A DNA stretch of 64,000 nucleotides, from positions 1 to 64,000 of the forward strand of contig JAZLAU010000027.1 of the NCBI GenBank assembly GCA_045613305.1, written 5' to 3'. The notes beneath the pieces were generated by a model. The model was not told the DNA's origin and ran no database searches. It saw only the letters and a program-made list of their open reading frames with translations. This stretch comes from SFTJ01 sp045613305. Its GTDB lineage: Bacteria > Bacteroidota > Bacteroidia > Bacteroidales > Muribaculaceae. A program made the position numbers and the translations under genes. Shown here piece after piece: positions 45,121 through 54,058 of the stretch (position 1 is the stretch's first letter; every line of letters begins with the position of its first letter).

Positions 45121-45681
45121 ATGAGAAAGAATTTTGGAAGCAAAACATGGATGTTTCCCATGCCTGTGCTCATTGTTGCCGCCTACGACGAAAATGGTAA
45201 CCCTAACGCTATGAATGCTGCTTGGGGTGGAATTTTCACCGACAACCACATTGGCATTTGCATTTCTGAAGGTCATAAAACCACTAAAAACATTCGTGCC
45301 ACTAAGGCTTTCACCGTGAGCATGGCCACTGCACAATATGTTGTCGAATGCGATTTCGTGGGCATTGTGTCGGGCAATAAGATGTCCGATAAATTGCAAC
45401 GTGCCGGATTCTCCACTTCAAAGTCGCAGTTTGTGAATGCTCCTATCATCGACCAACTGCCAATGACGCTCGAGTGCGAACTGATTTCTTACGACGAAGA
45501 AAGCAATTTTATGGTGGGACACATCGTCAACATCTCGGCCGACGAAAACATACTTAACGCCGACGGAAACATCGACGCCGAAAAACTTCAACCTATCACC
45601 TACGATTCTGTGAGCCATCACTATCGCGCTCTCGGCAAGGTGGTGGGCAACGCTTTTGCCGACGGCAAAAAACTAAAATAA
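45121..45681 (+). CDS. Flavin reductase-like FMN-binding protein
   Basis: A 186-residue protein of the flavin reductase/flavoredoxin type (FMN-binding split barrel). PMPVLIVAAYDENGNPNAMNAAWGG fits the family start in overlapping pieces, such as VLIVAAYDENG and NAAWGG. The later SEGHKTTKNIRATKAF and KVVGNAFADGKKL are also family-like. It would bind FMN and pass electrons in the cytosol; partner unknown. It follows queA by 41 bases. A bidirectional hairpin lies about 220 bases further on. Confidence 0.85.
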   Translation: MRKNFGSKTWMFPMPVLIVAAYDENGNPNAMNAAWGGIFTDNHIGICISEGHKTTKNIRATKAFTVSMATAQYVVECDFVGIVSGNKMSDKLQRAGFSTSKSQFVNAPIIDQLPMTLECELISYDEESNFMVGHIVNISADENILNADGNIDAEKLQPITYDSVSHHYRALGKVVGNAFADGKKLK

Positions 45682-45903
45682 AACAGCACTCGAAAATTTC
45701 AGTCTGGGTTGATAAAAACAGGAATGTGGGCATATTCTGTCGCAAAACATTCATGGCTTGCATGCAGCCCAAGCATCACTGCACCAACCAAAGCACCCGA
45801 TGCATAGAAAACACATTGCAAAATTTCGAGAAAGCCTTGTGGGTGCAAAAGGCTCAAACAGCACACGCCACCCTATCACACAGATTTAACAATGAACACT
45901 AAA

Positions 45904-45939
45904 AAAATAAGCATCCCTTCGTCGAGGGATGCTTATTTT
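45904..45939. terminator. Bidirectional hairpin terminator
   Basis: Perfect 14-bp stem, AAAATAAGCATCCC at 45904-45917 and GGGATGCTTATTTT at 45926-45939, flanked by A-run and T-run. It lies between the convergent flavin reductase and GH78 genes, 24 bases from the GH78 stop. Confidence 0.85.
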
Positions 45940-45963
45940 GCTTTATATCAAGGTGTGATTTTT

Positions 45964-48591
45964 TCACATTTTGCATTCTAAGTGATGCTTGCCTGATGTG
46001 AGTTTCACCGCGTCGCCACCCGATGGCAACATCACATTGGCAGTGCTGCCTACAGGAACCTCCACATCGATGCCAAACACGCCATCCACTATTGCCCAGC
46101 TCACTTTCACCAAGCCCTGTGGAGTGTCTTTTTCGGCCTTTACCCATGTTATGCCGTCAACCATCTGAGGAGCAATGTTTATCACCTTATAACCAGGATG
46201 CTCATCGTCAGGCATAATGCCCGCCAGCGCTTGATAGAACCACACGCCCAAGCCATTATAGCAATTGTGTATCTGGCTACGAACACCGTTCCAATGCTCC
46301 CATGTGAGGGTTGCACCGTTGTCAATCATATAAAGGAAACCTGGCATTTCGCGTTTCTTCAGCATGTCGTACATAAACTGCGATTCACCGTTCTTCATAA
46401 CCCATTGCGTAACCACAGGCACGCCCACCAAACCGGTTGCCAAATGGCCATTGAAGCGGCCGGCGGTTTCATTGCGCAAAGTAGCCTTCACGGCTTCCAC
46501 GCTTTCGGCCGGTGTAGCGTCAACAAGCATTGGATAAGTTAAATCTATCTGCGTGCCGGTAGAGTAACTATTTGCCACGCTGTCGAAGAATGTAGTGTGA
46601 ATCAACGCATTAAGCGCTTCTTTCTTCTTTGCAAACATTGCCACATCTTCATCCTTACCCATTGCCTTGGCTATCTTGCCCATCACGGCATAGCAGTCCG
46701 ACAAGAAACAGTTGTTCACCAAGTCGACCGATAACTTATTTGTTTGGTCAATTCCGGCTGGAGTAGCCCAGTCGCCAAGATACCACCAACGGTAATCCAC
46801 TTCTTCCCACTCTTGCAACAGTCCTTCAGGCATATTGCTTTCGGCATAGCCCAGCCACTTGAGCATGTTTGGATAGTAGCGTTCCATCAATCGCATGTCA
46901 CCATAATTCAAATAAGTTTGCCACGACGCGTTAATGATAAAGCCACACCAGAACGGGCCACCGCCTGCCATGTACGGGTTAGGAGCAGTGTGAGGCATAT
47001 CGCCGTTTTCGCGTTGACTGTCGGCCCACGCCTGCAGCCAGTTCATATACAAAGGTGCAAGGTTAAACATGGTTTGAGCCGTTGGAGTCGAAGCATTGCC
47101 ATCGCCGCCATAGCCCAAACGTTCTATTTGCGGACAATCAACAATGTATCCGCCAAGGCTGAGAGCCTCGAGGGTGCTGTGCATCATGTTGTGAATGGCA
47201 TTCATGTCCGCATCAGAGCATTCAAACTTCGCATTGCTGCCATAGCCTGTGCGCACTCTGTAGCCTGTTATCGCCTCCAAAGGCAACGCTTCGGTTAAGC
47301 CCTTTATCTTAAGATATCTGTATCCCTTATAGTTAAACTTGCTTTCAAACTTGCCGCCTTCCGCTCCGTTGCCTATAAAGAAGTCGGTATACAATCCGTC
47401 GCGGAATTGAGTTGTGTCGGCTATCTGGCAATCGTCGTAGTGCAATTCCACCTGTTCGCCACTGGCCACTGCTGGCATAACCACTTCAGTGAAGCCCACA
47501 AATCCGCTTCCCATGTCATACACAAAACTGCTATCGCCTTGCTGCCACACCTTCACCGGATGTCGTGGGTCAATCTTCACATTCTGCTCACACATTTGTG
47601 GCGAAGCCTTATGGTTGACAATTTCAGCCACCTCCACAGGTCGCCATTGCAAAGCATCGAGCGTCGAAGCCTCCATATCGGCCGGAGTAGTGCGAGCGTC
47701 CACTATTTCGCCGCCCATGTCGTGAGCACGCCACAAGCCAAAGGTGCTGCGACCGCTTTCGGCCCACTGCCAATGGTGATTGGTGGCCACCAAGGTGCGT
47801 GCACCCTGTGGCGACAACACATCAACCTGTGCCCTCACGTAAGGACCGCCATCCACTATCTCTGCATTATGTGGCTGATACCAGCCGCGGCCGGCCCATA
47901 TCACAAGATCGTTTTCGCCATCTTTAACAAGCGACGTAACATCATATGCCACGATTAGCGAACGCTTGGTCAACTGGCTAACGGCCGGATTAAGCACCGA
48001 TTCGGTCACCGGCTTGCCATTAACGTAAGCCTCGTGATAACCCAATGAGTTGACATATAGAATCACATCTTCGCCATGACCATTATATTCAAACTTGCTG
48101 CGCAACAGCGGAGCAGGCTGCGACTTGCCCTCGGTGTGACCAGTGCCCACAAAGCACGCATCTTCAGCCCAGTCGCCCTCTGCAAGCAATCCCACGCCGA
48201 AGCGTTGACTTTCGCTCCAGTCCAAGTCGCCATCTTCGCCATTAAGCCACACGCGCACCTTCCAATACGCCATGCTGCGCGACGACAATTGCGAACCCGC
48301 GTAAACTATGCCCACATTTTCACCGCTCATCACCTTGCCGCTATTCCACAAGTCGGCGTCTTGCTCGGTGAGTTTGCCAGAACTACTTGCCACCAATATC
48401 TGATAAGCAACTTGCTCAGCACCCTGAGCCGAACTTTTTACCTTCCAACTAAAATGAGGCTGTGTATTATCAATCGCCAATGGCGACTCAAGCAATTCGC
48501 AACGCACATCAGTCACCTGTGCGGCAGGCACGCACGATGCCACTGCCAGCGTCACTGCCAGTGTTATCAGCGAGAGTAATCGTATTTTCAT
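45964..48591 (-). CDS. GH78 alpha-L-rhamnosidase lipoprotein
   Basis: An 875-residue protein from ATG 48591. The frame is open to 48669, but only this start gives a clean lipoprotein signal (MKIRLLSLITLAVTLAVASC, Cys20). The domain order is that of bacterial rhamnosidases: an N-terminal FN3-like domain (VTDVRCELLESPLAIDNTQP), sandwich domains, an (alpha/alpha)6 barrel with DCPQIERLGYGGDGN carrying the probable acid Glu, and a C-terminal sandwich. It removes terminal alpha-L-rhamnose, as in pectin rhamnogalacturonan side chains or flavonoids. The lipid anchor places it at the membrane surface or periplasm. A -7 element lies at 48657-48664. Confidence 0.92.
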   Translation of the reverse strand: MKIRLLSLITLAVTLAVASCVPAAQVTDVRCELLESPLAIDNTQPHFSWKVKSSAQGAEQVAYQILVASSSGKLTEQDADLWNSGKVMSGENVGIVYAGSQLSSRSMAYWKVRVWLNGEDGDLDWSESQRFGVGLLAEGDWAEDACFVGTGHTEGKSQPAPLLRSKFEYNGHGEDVILYVNSLGYHEAYVNGKPVTESVLNPAVSQLTKRSLIVAYDVTSLVKDGENDLVIWAGRGWYQPHNAEIVDGGPYVRAQVDVLSPQGARTLVATNHHWQWAESGRSTFGLWRAHDMGGEIVDARTTPADMEASTLDALQWRPVEVAEIVNHKASPQMCEQNVKIDPRHPVKVWQQGDSSFVYDMGSGFVGFTEVVMPAVASGEQVELHYDDCQIADTTQFRDGLYTDFFIGNGAEGGKFESKFNYKGYRYLKIKGLTEALPLEAITGYRVRTGYGSNAKFECSDADMNAIHNMMHSTLEALSLGGYIVDCPQIERLGYGGDGNASTPTAQTMFNLAPLYMNWLQAWADSQRENGDMPHTAPNPYMAGGGPFWCGFIINASWQTYLNYGDMRLMERYYPNMLKWLGYAESNMPEGLLQEWEEVDYRWWYLGDWATPAGIDQTNKLSVDLVNNCFLSDCYAVMGKIAKAMGKDEDVAMFAKKKEALNALIHTTFFDSVANSYSTGTQIDLTYPMLVDATPAESVEAVKATLRNETAGRFNGHLATGLVGVPVVTQWVMKNGESQFMYDMLKKREMPGFLYMIDNGATLTWEHWNGVRSQIHNCYNGLGVWFYQALAGIMPDDEHPGYKVINIAPQMVDGITWVKAEKDTPQGLVKVSWAIVDGVFGIDVEVPVGSTANVMLPSGGDAVKLTSGKHHLECKM

Positions 48592-48656
48592 CGTAATATC
48601 GTTTTTATGGATTATTTTCTTTTTACTGCGGCCCACATCATCGTAAGCCGACTTTA

Positions 48657-48664
48657 CAAATATA
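48657..48664 (-). promoter_or_regulatory. -7 element for the GH78 gene
   Basis: TATATTTG on the minus strand, 65 bases before the ATG at 48591. It supports that ATG over the upstream frame start. The -33 half is unclear. Confidence 0.45.
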
Positions 48665-48927
48665 ACCACCTTTTTTCAAACTACCTAACAAACCCACACC
48701 ACTTTCGCCAAAATCGCCAATTCCGCACACAGCAAACACAGCCCAAACATCCCACACACTCCGACATCAACCACTTTTCTGCCCCACCGAAACCCCACGC
48801 CTACTGCACGCGGTGCGACGTCGCCCTCCGCAGAGCCACGACGCCCAAATCTGTTCCACCCCCTCCCGCGCGCGCTGCTTTATTGCCAATTAAATTTCAT
48901 AATAATGCCTCTAATACATTTTTTTTG

Positions 48928-48935
48928 CTAACTTT
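48928..48935 (+). promoter_or_regulatory. -7 element for the purine permease gene
   Basis: TAACTTTG, 38 bases before the ATG at 48974. Confidence 0.5.
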
Positions 48936-48973
48936 GTGAAGTAAGACAATTCACAAAACCTTAGAAACTAATT

Positions 48974-50266
48974 ATGTTACAAAAACTATTTGGATTCGAT
49001 TCTACTCAATCTACCGTAAAGACAGAAGTTCTTGCCGGTATTACCACATTCCTCACCATGTCGTACATCCTGGCCGTCAATCCCTCAATGTTCGGAATAT
49101 TGGAAGGGATGCCACAAGGCGCAGTGTTCACATCTACCGCATTGGCAGCAATTGTGGGATGCTTTGTCATGGCAGTGTGGGGCAAACTTCCATTCGGCTT
49201 AGCGCCGGGCATGGGCCTAAACGCCTTCTTTGTGTATAGCGTATGCATCGGCATGGGCAAGGAATGGCCATTCGCCCTTACGGCAGTGCTTATAGAAGGC
49301 ATTATTTTCATCATCCTCACCGTAACCAATGTTCGCGAAGCAATAGTTAACGCCATCCCGCTGAGCCTGCGCAATGCCATAGGGGCCGGCATAGGGCTAT
49401 TTATTGCATTCATCGGCTTGAGCAGCGCTGGCGTGATAGTGTCCGACAAAGCCACACTTGTAGCTCTTGGCGACATCACTTCGGGCTCGGCATTGCTGGC
49501 AATTATAGGCATTATCATCACCGGATTTCTATATATCCGAAAAGTGCCGGGAGCAATTCTTTTGGGCATCATCGTAGCAATGCTTTTAGGCATCCCTCTA
49601 GAAATAACACAATTTAAGGGCATCGTTTCTACCCCCGAATCGATAGAACCAATATTTTGCCAATTCCAATGGGAAAACATTTTCACCCTCGACATGCTGG
49701 CAATTGTGTTCACCTTCTTGTTTATCGACATGTTCGACACCGTGGGCACTCTTGTGGGCGTATGCACACGAGCAAACATGGTGGACGAAAAAGGCAATAT
49801 CTACCGAATTAAACAGGCATTCATGGCCGACTCCATAGCCACCACCGTGGGCGCTATGCTGGGCACTTCAACCACCACAACCTATGTAGAAAGCGCTGCT
49901 GGCGTGGCTCAAGGCGGACGCTCCGGACTCACTGCTTTTGCCGTGGGATGCTGCTTCGTTGTTGCCCTGTTCTTCTCGCCGTTGTTCCTGTCTATTCCAA
50001 CTGCCGCCACTGCTCCGGCGCTTGTTTTCGTGGGACTCTTAATGATGGAACCTATTGTCAGAATTCCGTTTGACGACTTCTCCGAATCAATCCCGGCGTT
50101 CCTTTGCCTAATCACCATGCCGCTATCTTACTCTATATCTAACGGCATTCTTCTTGGCATGATTTCTTATGTGGTGATTAATGTGATTTGCGGCAACTTC
50201 AAGAAGATTACCATTACAATGTATGTCCTTGCTGTGCTATTCATATTGAAATTCATTTTCATATAG
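48974..50266 (+). CDS. NCS2-family (AzgA-type) purine permease
   Basis: A 430-residue membrane protein with about 12-14 helices. The N-terminal TEVLAGITTFLTMSYILAVNP and the PFGLAPGMGLNAFFVY motif mark the AzgA branch of NCS2. TSTTTTYVESAAGVAQGGRSG is the conserved binding-site segment, visible here as GTSTTTTYVESAAG. Members import hypoxanthine, guanine or adenine with protons. The exact base is not readable. It is a single gene with its own -7 element and a strong hairpin terminator. Confidence 0.9.
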   Translation: MLQKLFGFDSTQSTVKTEVLAGITTFLTMSYILAVNPSMFGILEGMPQGAVFTSTALAAIVGCFVMAVWGKLPFGLAPGMGLNAFFVYSVCIGMGKEWPFALTAVLIEGIIFIILTVTNVREAIVNAIPLSLRNAIGAGIGLFIAFIGLSSAGVIVSDKATLVALGDITSGSALLAIIGIIITGFLYIRKVPGAILLGIIVAMLLGIPLEITQFKGIVSTPESIEPIFCQFQWENIFTLDMLAIVFTFLFIDMFDTVGTLVGVCTRANMVDEKGNIYRIKQAFMADSIATTVGAMLGTSTTTTYVESAAGVAQGGRSGLTAFAVGCCFVVALFFSPLFLSIPTAATAPALVFVGLLMMEPIVRIPFDDFSESIPAFLCLITMPLSYSISNGILLGMISYVVINVICGNFKKITITMYVLAVLFILKFIFI

Positions 50267-50286
50267 CCACGCCGACTTTAATAACC

Positions 50287-50331
50287 TATCAGCGGGACAA
50301 ACCACCATCGGTTTGCCCCGCTGATATTTTT
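50287..50331 (+). terminator. Terminator after the permease, first copy of a repeated hairpin
   Basis: TATCAGCGGGACAAACC (50287-50303) and GGTTTGCCCCGCTGATA (50310-50326) pair with one mismatch. A T-run follows. The same hairpin recurs at 52497-52537. Confidence 0.85.
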
Positions 50332-50465
50332 AACGGCTAAAGCGCCCACAATCAACGGCTCTCCTTTGATTTTTTATCGGTTTTTTAAAAAAATTTTTTT
50401 TCTCCGCTTACAATTATCTAACGCATTTTTATCATCTTTGTAAAAATAACCCAACACATCTAATT

Positions 50466-52463
50466 ATGAAGAAATTTTTATCTGTATTGTGCGCCCTCTT
50501 GATTTCAGGCTCTGCCATTTCAGCATACGCCCAGAAACTAACTCCACGCACCACTTATTACAACTATGCAAAGAAAAAAATTGAAAGCACCTACACCACC
50601 CTTCCCGACGGCACCATGCACGGTGTGTGCAAGATATACCACAAAAGTACCGGCAAAATTGGGCTCACCACTAACTGGGACAAGGGAATATTAACACATT
50701 TAGTCATTCACTACGAAGATGGCAGCCCAAAAGAAAAACACGTCCTTAAACTGAGAAATTCAGATAGCCAAAAATATTATCAAAGCATTGACTACACCAG
50801 TTACGACATATATGGCAAGGTCGACAAACGCTACACCATGCGTCCTGTGGCCGGTAGCTCAACTTTAATTAAAGACCGTGGCGAAGACGCCGGACGAATC
50901 TTTAAAGGATACATCCTTGCTACTTATTCCGACAAAGATGTGAAATACACACTCTCGGCCGACAACAAAAGAGCCGAAATTAAGTATACAAAAGGCAATC
51001 ATTTTGTATACGATTTCGAGAATGAAATCCTTACAATCAAGGCTGCCGACTTTTCATATGGCTGGGATGACCTCAAATTTACCTATAAAAACAACATTGC
51101 CACAATTAACAATATCGACACCTACCACGATTACAAATTCCTTCGTATTGGTCAATCTATTTATGACATGAGCAATGGCATTTCTACAACAATCCCTGCC
51201 CTAACCCTACCACTCAAAAAATCTGTTTTTTTCGAAAAAATACTTTTTTACGATAGCGAATGGTATAGCAGCGGCAACCAATTATTCTGTTGGTTAGGAA
51301 TAAGAAATTATGCTCCTAATACAATATTAATGTCCAACGATTTCACCAGTCACCTCAACGATTTTTATCGCGGAAGTATATTAATTTTCGCCAATATCAA
51401 TATGTTACTAAAATTAACTTCGGGCGACAGGCAAAACGGAACATGGGAATACACCAACGAAGACGGCAGTGTTTCGGCTTCGGTAATTTCAGAAAATGGC
51501 GAATTCAACCATATTACATATCGCTACGATAAAAAAAATATTAATTACACGGGAAGCATTAAGACCAACACCACAGATTCTGATTTATCTTACAGTTGGT
51601 ATGAAGAAGAAAAAGATATCAACGGCCCACGTTATGAGCTAAACGGCGACGGAGTTTTAGAGACAGAACAAGAAGGCCGAAAAACCGGCAAGTTTGAGAA
51701 CGGAGATTTTGTGTCAGGCACAGTTGAATTTAACAACAGCAAGCATTACAACGCGAAATGCCTAAAATACACTATCGCCGACAAACAAATCGTCCCTAAC
51801 TCAATACATATCGAAAAAGAAAACGGCGAAAAATTCGTAGGCAACATTTCAATTCCATACCATTACACCACCAACACCATAACCGGCACATACACCTCGG
51901 CCAAGGGTAACAAATATACCGGCGAGTTCAGCAACGCTCGCAATAGCGACGAAGCGTTTCTCACAAACGCCACCACGTTCTACGACCAAAATACCGATAA
52001 ATTCAACTACAAAGGCCTGAGTAAAGGCAAAGCCGACATCACCACCAACCGCGGAAAATATGTTGGCGACTACAGCAAGGGCGAGGCCGAAGGCTTGGGA
52101 TTTTTCACCGACAACGACGGCAACACGTTTGAAGGACAGTTCAGCAATAACTACGTGAGCAAATTCGACACCATCATTACGCACTACAAATTCCCATCTG
52201 GCGAAGTATATGACGGCGAAATGGTTAAAGGCAAATTTAACGGCAAAGGCAAACTTACCATGCCAAACGGCGACTTCTACGAAGGAGCATTTAAAGACAG
52301 CAAATTCCTGGGCAACGGCACAGTTCGCGTAACCACCAACAAAGGCGTTTACGAAGGTCCTGTAACCGACTTCAAGAGCCCCGACAACAGCACAAAAATC
52401 AAATCGCCCAAATTACCTAAATTCAATCTTGAATACATAGCAGTGGGCATACCAGAAGATTGA
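50466..52463 (+). CDS. Secreted MORN-repeat protein
   Basis: A 665-residue protein with a signal peptide (about 1-22, ending ISAYAQ). The C-terminal third holds MORN-type units, for example GKYVGDYSKGEAEGLGFF, GNTFEGQF, GEVYDGEMVKGKFNGKGKL and GDFYEGAFKDSKFLGNGTV. The N-terminal part has weaker toxin-antidote-like YxxxxIEST and DGTMHGVCKIYH repeats. MORN repeats form extended beta-sheets that bind proteins or lipids. No enzyme domain is evident. It stands alone between two copies of the same hairpin. Confidence 0.8.
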   Translation: MKKFLSVLCALLISGSAISAYAQKLTPRTTYYNYAKKKIESTYTTLPDGTMHGVCKIYHKSTGKIGLTTNWDKGILTHLVIHYEDGSPKEKHVLKLRNSDSQKYYQSIDYTSYDIYGKVDKRYTMRPVAGSSTLIKDRGEDAGRIFKGYILATYSDKDVKYTLSADNKRAEIKYTKGNHFVYDFENEILTIKAADFSYGWDDLKFTYKNNIATINNIDTYHDYKFLRIGQSIYDMSNGISTTIPALTLPLKKSVFFEKILFYDSEWYSSGNQLFCWLGIRNYAPNTILMSNDFTSHLNDFYRGSILIFANINMLLKLTSGDRQNGTWEYTNEDGSVSASVISENGEFNHITYRYDKKNINYTGSIKTNTTDSDLSYSWYEEEKDINGPRYELNGDGVLETEQEGRKTGKFENGDFVSGTVEFNNSKHYNAKCLKYTIADKQIVPNSIHIEKENGEKFVGNISIPYHYTTNTITGTYTSAKGNKYTGEFSNARNSDEAFLTNATTFYDQNTDKFNYKGLSKGKADITTNRGKYVGDYSKGEAEGLGFFTDNDGNTFEGQFSNNYVSKFDTIITHYKFPSGEVYDGEMVKGKFNGKGKLTMPNGDFYEGAFKDSKFLGNGTVRVTTNKGVYEGPVTDFKSPDNSTKIKSPKLPKFNLEYIAVGIPED

Positions 52464-52496
52464 TTTACACACAACATCAACTTCATAAAAAACAAC

Positions 52497-52537
52497 ATCA
52501 GCGGGACAAACCCCATCGGTTTGCCCCGCTGATATTT
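52497..52537 (+). terminator. Terminator after the MORN gene, second copy of the repeated hairpin
   Basis: ATCAGCGGGACAAACC (52497-52512) and GGTTTGCCCCGCTGAT (52518-52533), then ATTTTGG. Nearly identical to 50287-50331, with a shorter loop. Confidence 0.8.
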
Positions 52538-52562
52538 TGGTTATCAACCTTTGCTACAACTA

Positions 52563-52784
52563 TTAATATTCTTCTTCATCGAAAAAGAAATCGTCCTTGC
52601 TTGGATAATCTGGCCAAATGTCTTCGATAGTTTCATAAACATCGCCTTCGTCTTCAATTTCTTGTAGGTTTTCGATTACTTCAGCAGGAGCACCTGAACG
52701 CATTGCATAGTCAATCAATTCATCCTTGGTTGCTGGCCATGGTGCATCTTCAAGTTTTGTTGCTAATTCTAATGTCCAATACAT
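52563..52784 (-). CDS. DUF2795 family small acidic protein
   Basis: A 73-residue protein starting MYWTLELATKLEDAPWPATK with a helical DELIDYAMRSGAPAEVIENL core and a very acidic tail (DDFFFDEEEY). It matches by recall the DUF2795 small proteins of Bacteroidetes, of unknown function. A -7 element (TACTTTTG, minus, 52837-52844) lies 52 bases upstream. It is the only minus-strand gene between the MORN and patatin genes. Confidence 0.85.
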   Translation of the reverse strand: MYWTLELATKLEDAPWPATKDELIDYAMRSGAPAEVIENLQEIEDEGDVYETIEDIWPDYPSKDDFFFDEEEY

Positions 52785-52836
52785 AATTCTATACGCGTTT
52801 ATATTTGTAAAGTTTATTCTCCCAAAAAATTTTCGG

Positions 52837-52844
52837 CAAAAGTA
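52837..52844 (-). promoter_or_regulatory. -7 element for the DUF2795 gene
   Basis: TACTTTTG on the minus strand; -33 half not clear. Confidence 0.45.
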
Positions 52845-52995
52845 ATACTATTATTTAGATAAAAAGAATATTTCAACAACAAAAAAGCCAAAAAGCGCCT
52901 AAATTTTAGTTAAATCGTGCTAAATCGGCATTTGTGCTAATATATTCATTATCAATCAGTCAATATTTGCACTTCTCAATACGGCAAAATCTTTG

Positions 52996-53003
52996 TAACT
53001 TTG
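52996..53003 (+). promoter_or_regulatory. -7 element for the patatin gene
   Basis: TAACTTTG, 45 bases before the ATG at 53049. Confidence 0.5.
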
Positions 53004-53048
53004 TGTCCTCAACAAAAAAATTAAGCATAACACAACACCCAAACAACG

Positions 53049-53897
53049 ATGAAACAAGGTTTAGTGCTCGAGGGCGGCGCCATGCGCGGCTTGTTTACCG
53101 CCGGAGTAATCGACGCAATGATGGAGCAAGGCATAGAATATGACGGTATCATAGGGGTATCGGCAGGGTCGAGTTTTGGCTGCAACTACAAATCGCACCA
53201 AATTGGCCGCGTGCTGCGCTACAACATTCGCTTCCACAACGACCCCCGTTACATGGGGCTTCGGTCGCTGCTCACTTCTGGCAACTTAGTAGGCGCCGAA
53301 TTTGCCTACCACACAATGCCGCTCGAAATCGACATTTTCGACGTCGATACCTTTGAGAAGTCGCCTATGCAGTTCATAGTGGTTTGCACCGACTGCATCA
53401 CCGGCGAGCCTGTGTATTACGACATGGACAAGGTCACCTACGACTCGCTTGAATGGCTAAGAGCATCGGCTTCGATGCCCGTAGTGACTCGCCCTGTGAA
53501 AGTTGACGGACGTGTGATGCTCGACGGCGGAATTAGCGACTCTATTCCGCTTAAGCACTTCCAAGAGATGGGGTATGAGAAAAACGTGGTGGTGCTCACC
53601 CGCCCTCGCGACTATCGCAAAGAGCCCTCTAAGATGTGGCCATTTAAACTGTTCTTGCGCAAATATCCTAAGATTATAGATGCCATGGCACGCCGTCACG
53701 AAATGTATAACAAGCAATTGGAATACGTGGAACAACAAGAAAAGGCCGGCAATGTTTTGGTGATTGCGCCACATCAGCCGCTGCCCATCAACCGCGTGGA
53801 AGTGAAGCCCGACAAGATGACCTATGTGCACTCTGTGGGCTACAAGCAATGCCAGGAAATGATGCCGCAAATCATCGATTTCCTAAACCACAAATAA
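53049..53897 (+). CDS. Patatin-like phospholipase
   Basis: A 282-residue protein with the oxyanion-hole glycines in VLEGGAMRGLFTAGV, the nucleophile Ser38 in GVSAGS (GxSxG), and the second catalytic residue Asp in LDGGISDSIP near residue 158. This is the Ser-Asp dyad of patatin-type acyl hydrolases. No signal peptide, so probably cytosolic or membrane-peripheral. It closely fits the YjjU-like group. Substrate and role unknown. It is monocistronic. Confidence 0.92.
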   Translation: MKQGLVLEGGAMRGLFTAGVIDAMMEQGIEYDGIIGVSAGSSFGCNYKSHQIGRVLRYNIRFHNDPRYMGLRSLLTSGNLVGAEFAYHTMPLEIDIFDVDTFEKSPMQFIVVCTDCITGEPVYYDMDKVTYDSLEWLRASASMPVVTRPVKVDGRVMLDGGISDSIPLKHFQEMGYEKNVVVLTRPRDYRKEPSKMWPFKLFLRKYPKIIDAMARRHEMYNKQLEYVEQQEKAGNVLVIAPHQPLPINRVEVKPDKMTYVHSVGYKQCQEMMPQIIDFLNHK

Positions 53898-53921
53898 CAT
53901 TCACCCCACTATAAAACACCA

Positions 53922-53960
53922 CGAGGGCTGAAATCGATGATTTCAGCCCTCGCTGTTTTA
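53922..53960 (+). terminator. Terminator after the patatin gene
   Basis: Perfect 14-bp stem, CGAGGGCTGAAATC (53922-53935) with GATTTCAGCCCTCG (53939-53952), a 3-base loop, then CTGTTTTAATC. Confidence 0.85.
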
Positions 53961-54058
53961 ATCTATATCGCCACTTGACGGCTGCGAAAAAGAGTATGCT
54001 GGAGAAAGTGCACTCCACACAGCGATTGCTGCGACAATGGTGGCCACTTTTAAAAAAA

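Larger units (their letters stand above)
48592..48973. other. Divergent intergenic region, G-poor on the plus strand
   Basis: A 382-base gap. It contains a -7 element for GH78 (minus, 48657-48664) and one for the permease (plus, 48928-48935). Between about 48665 and 48790 the plus strand is rich in A, C and T and nearly free of G. A GC-rich stretch follows (48810-48880). No RNA gene or repeat was recognised. Confidence 0.6.

Noticed and set aside
45682..45903. Near-repeat CGAAAATTT / AAAATTTCG around 45690 and 45836
   Set aside because: The arms are not complementary, and no ORF, RNA or promoter was recognised here.
48591..48669. Longer N-terminus for the GH78 gene
   Set aside because: It would bury the lipoprotein signal, and a -7 element lies inside it.
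49006..49797. 263-codon open frame on the minus strand
   Set aside because: Antisense to the purine permease; no signal or domain.
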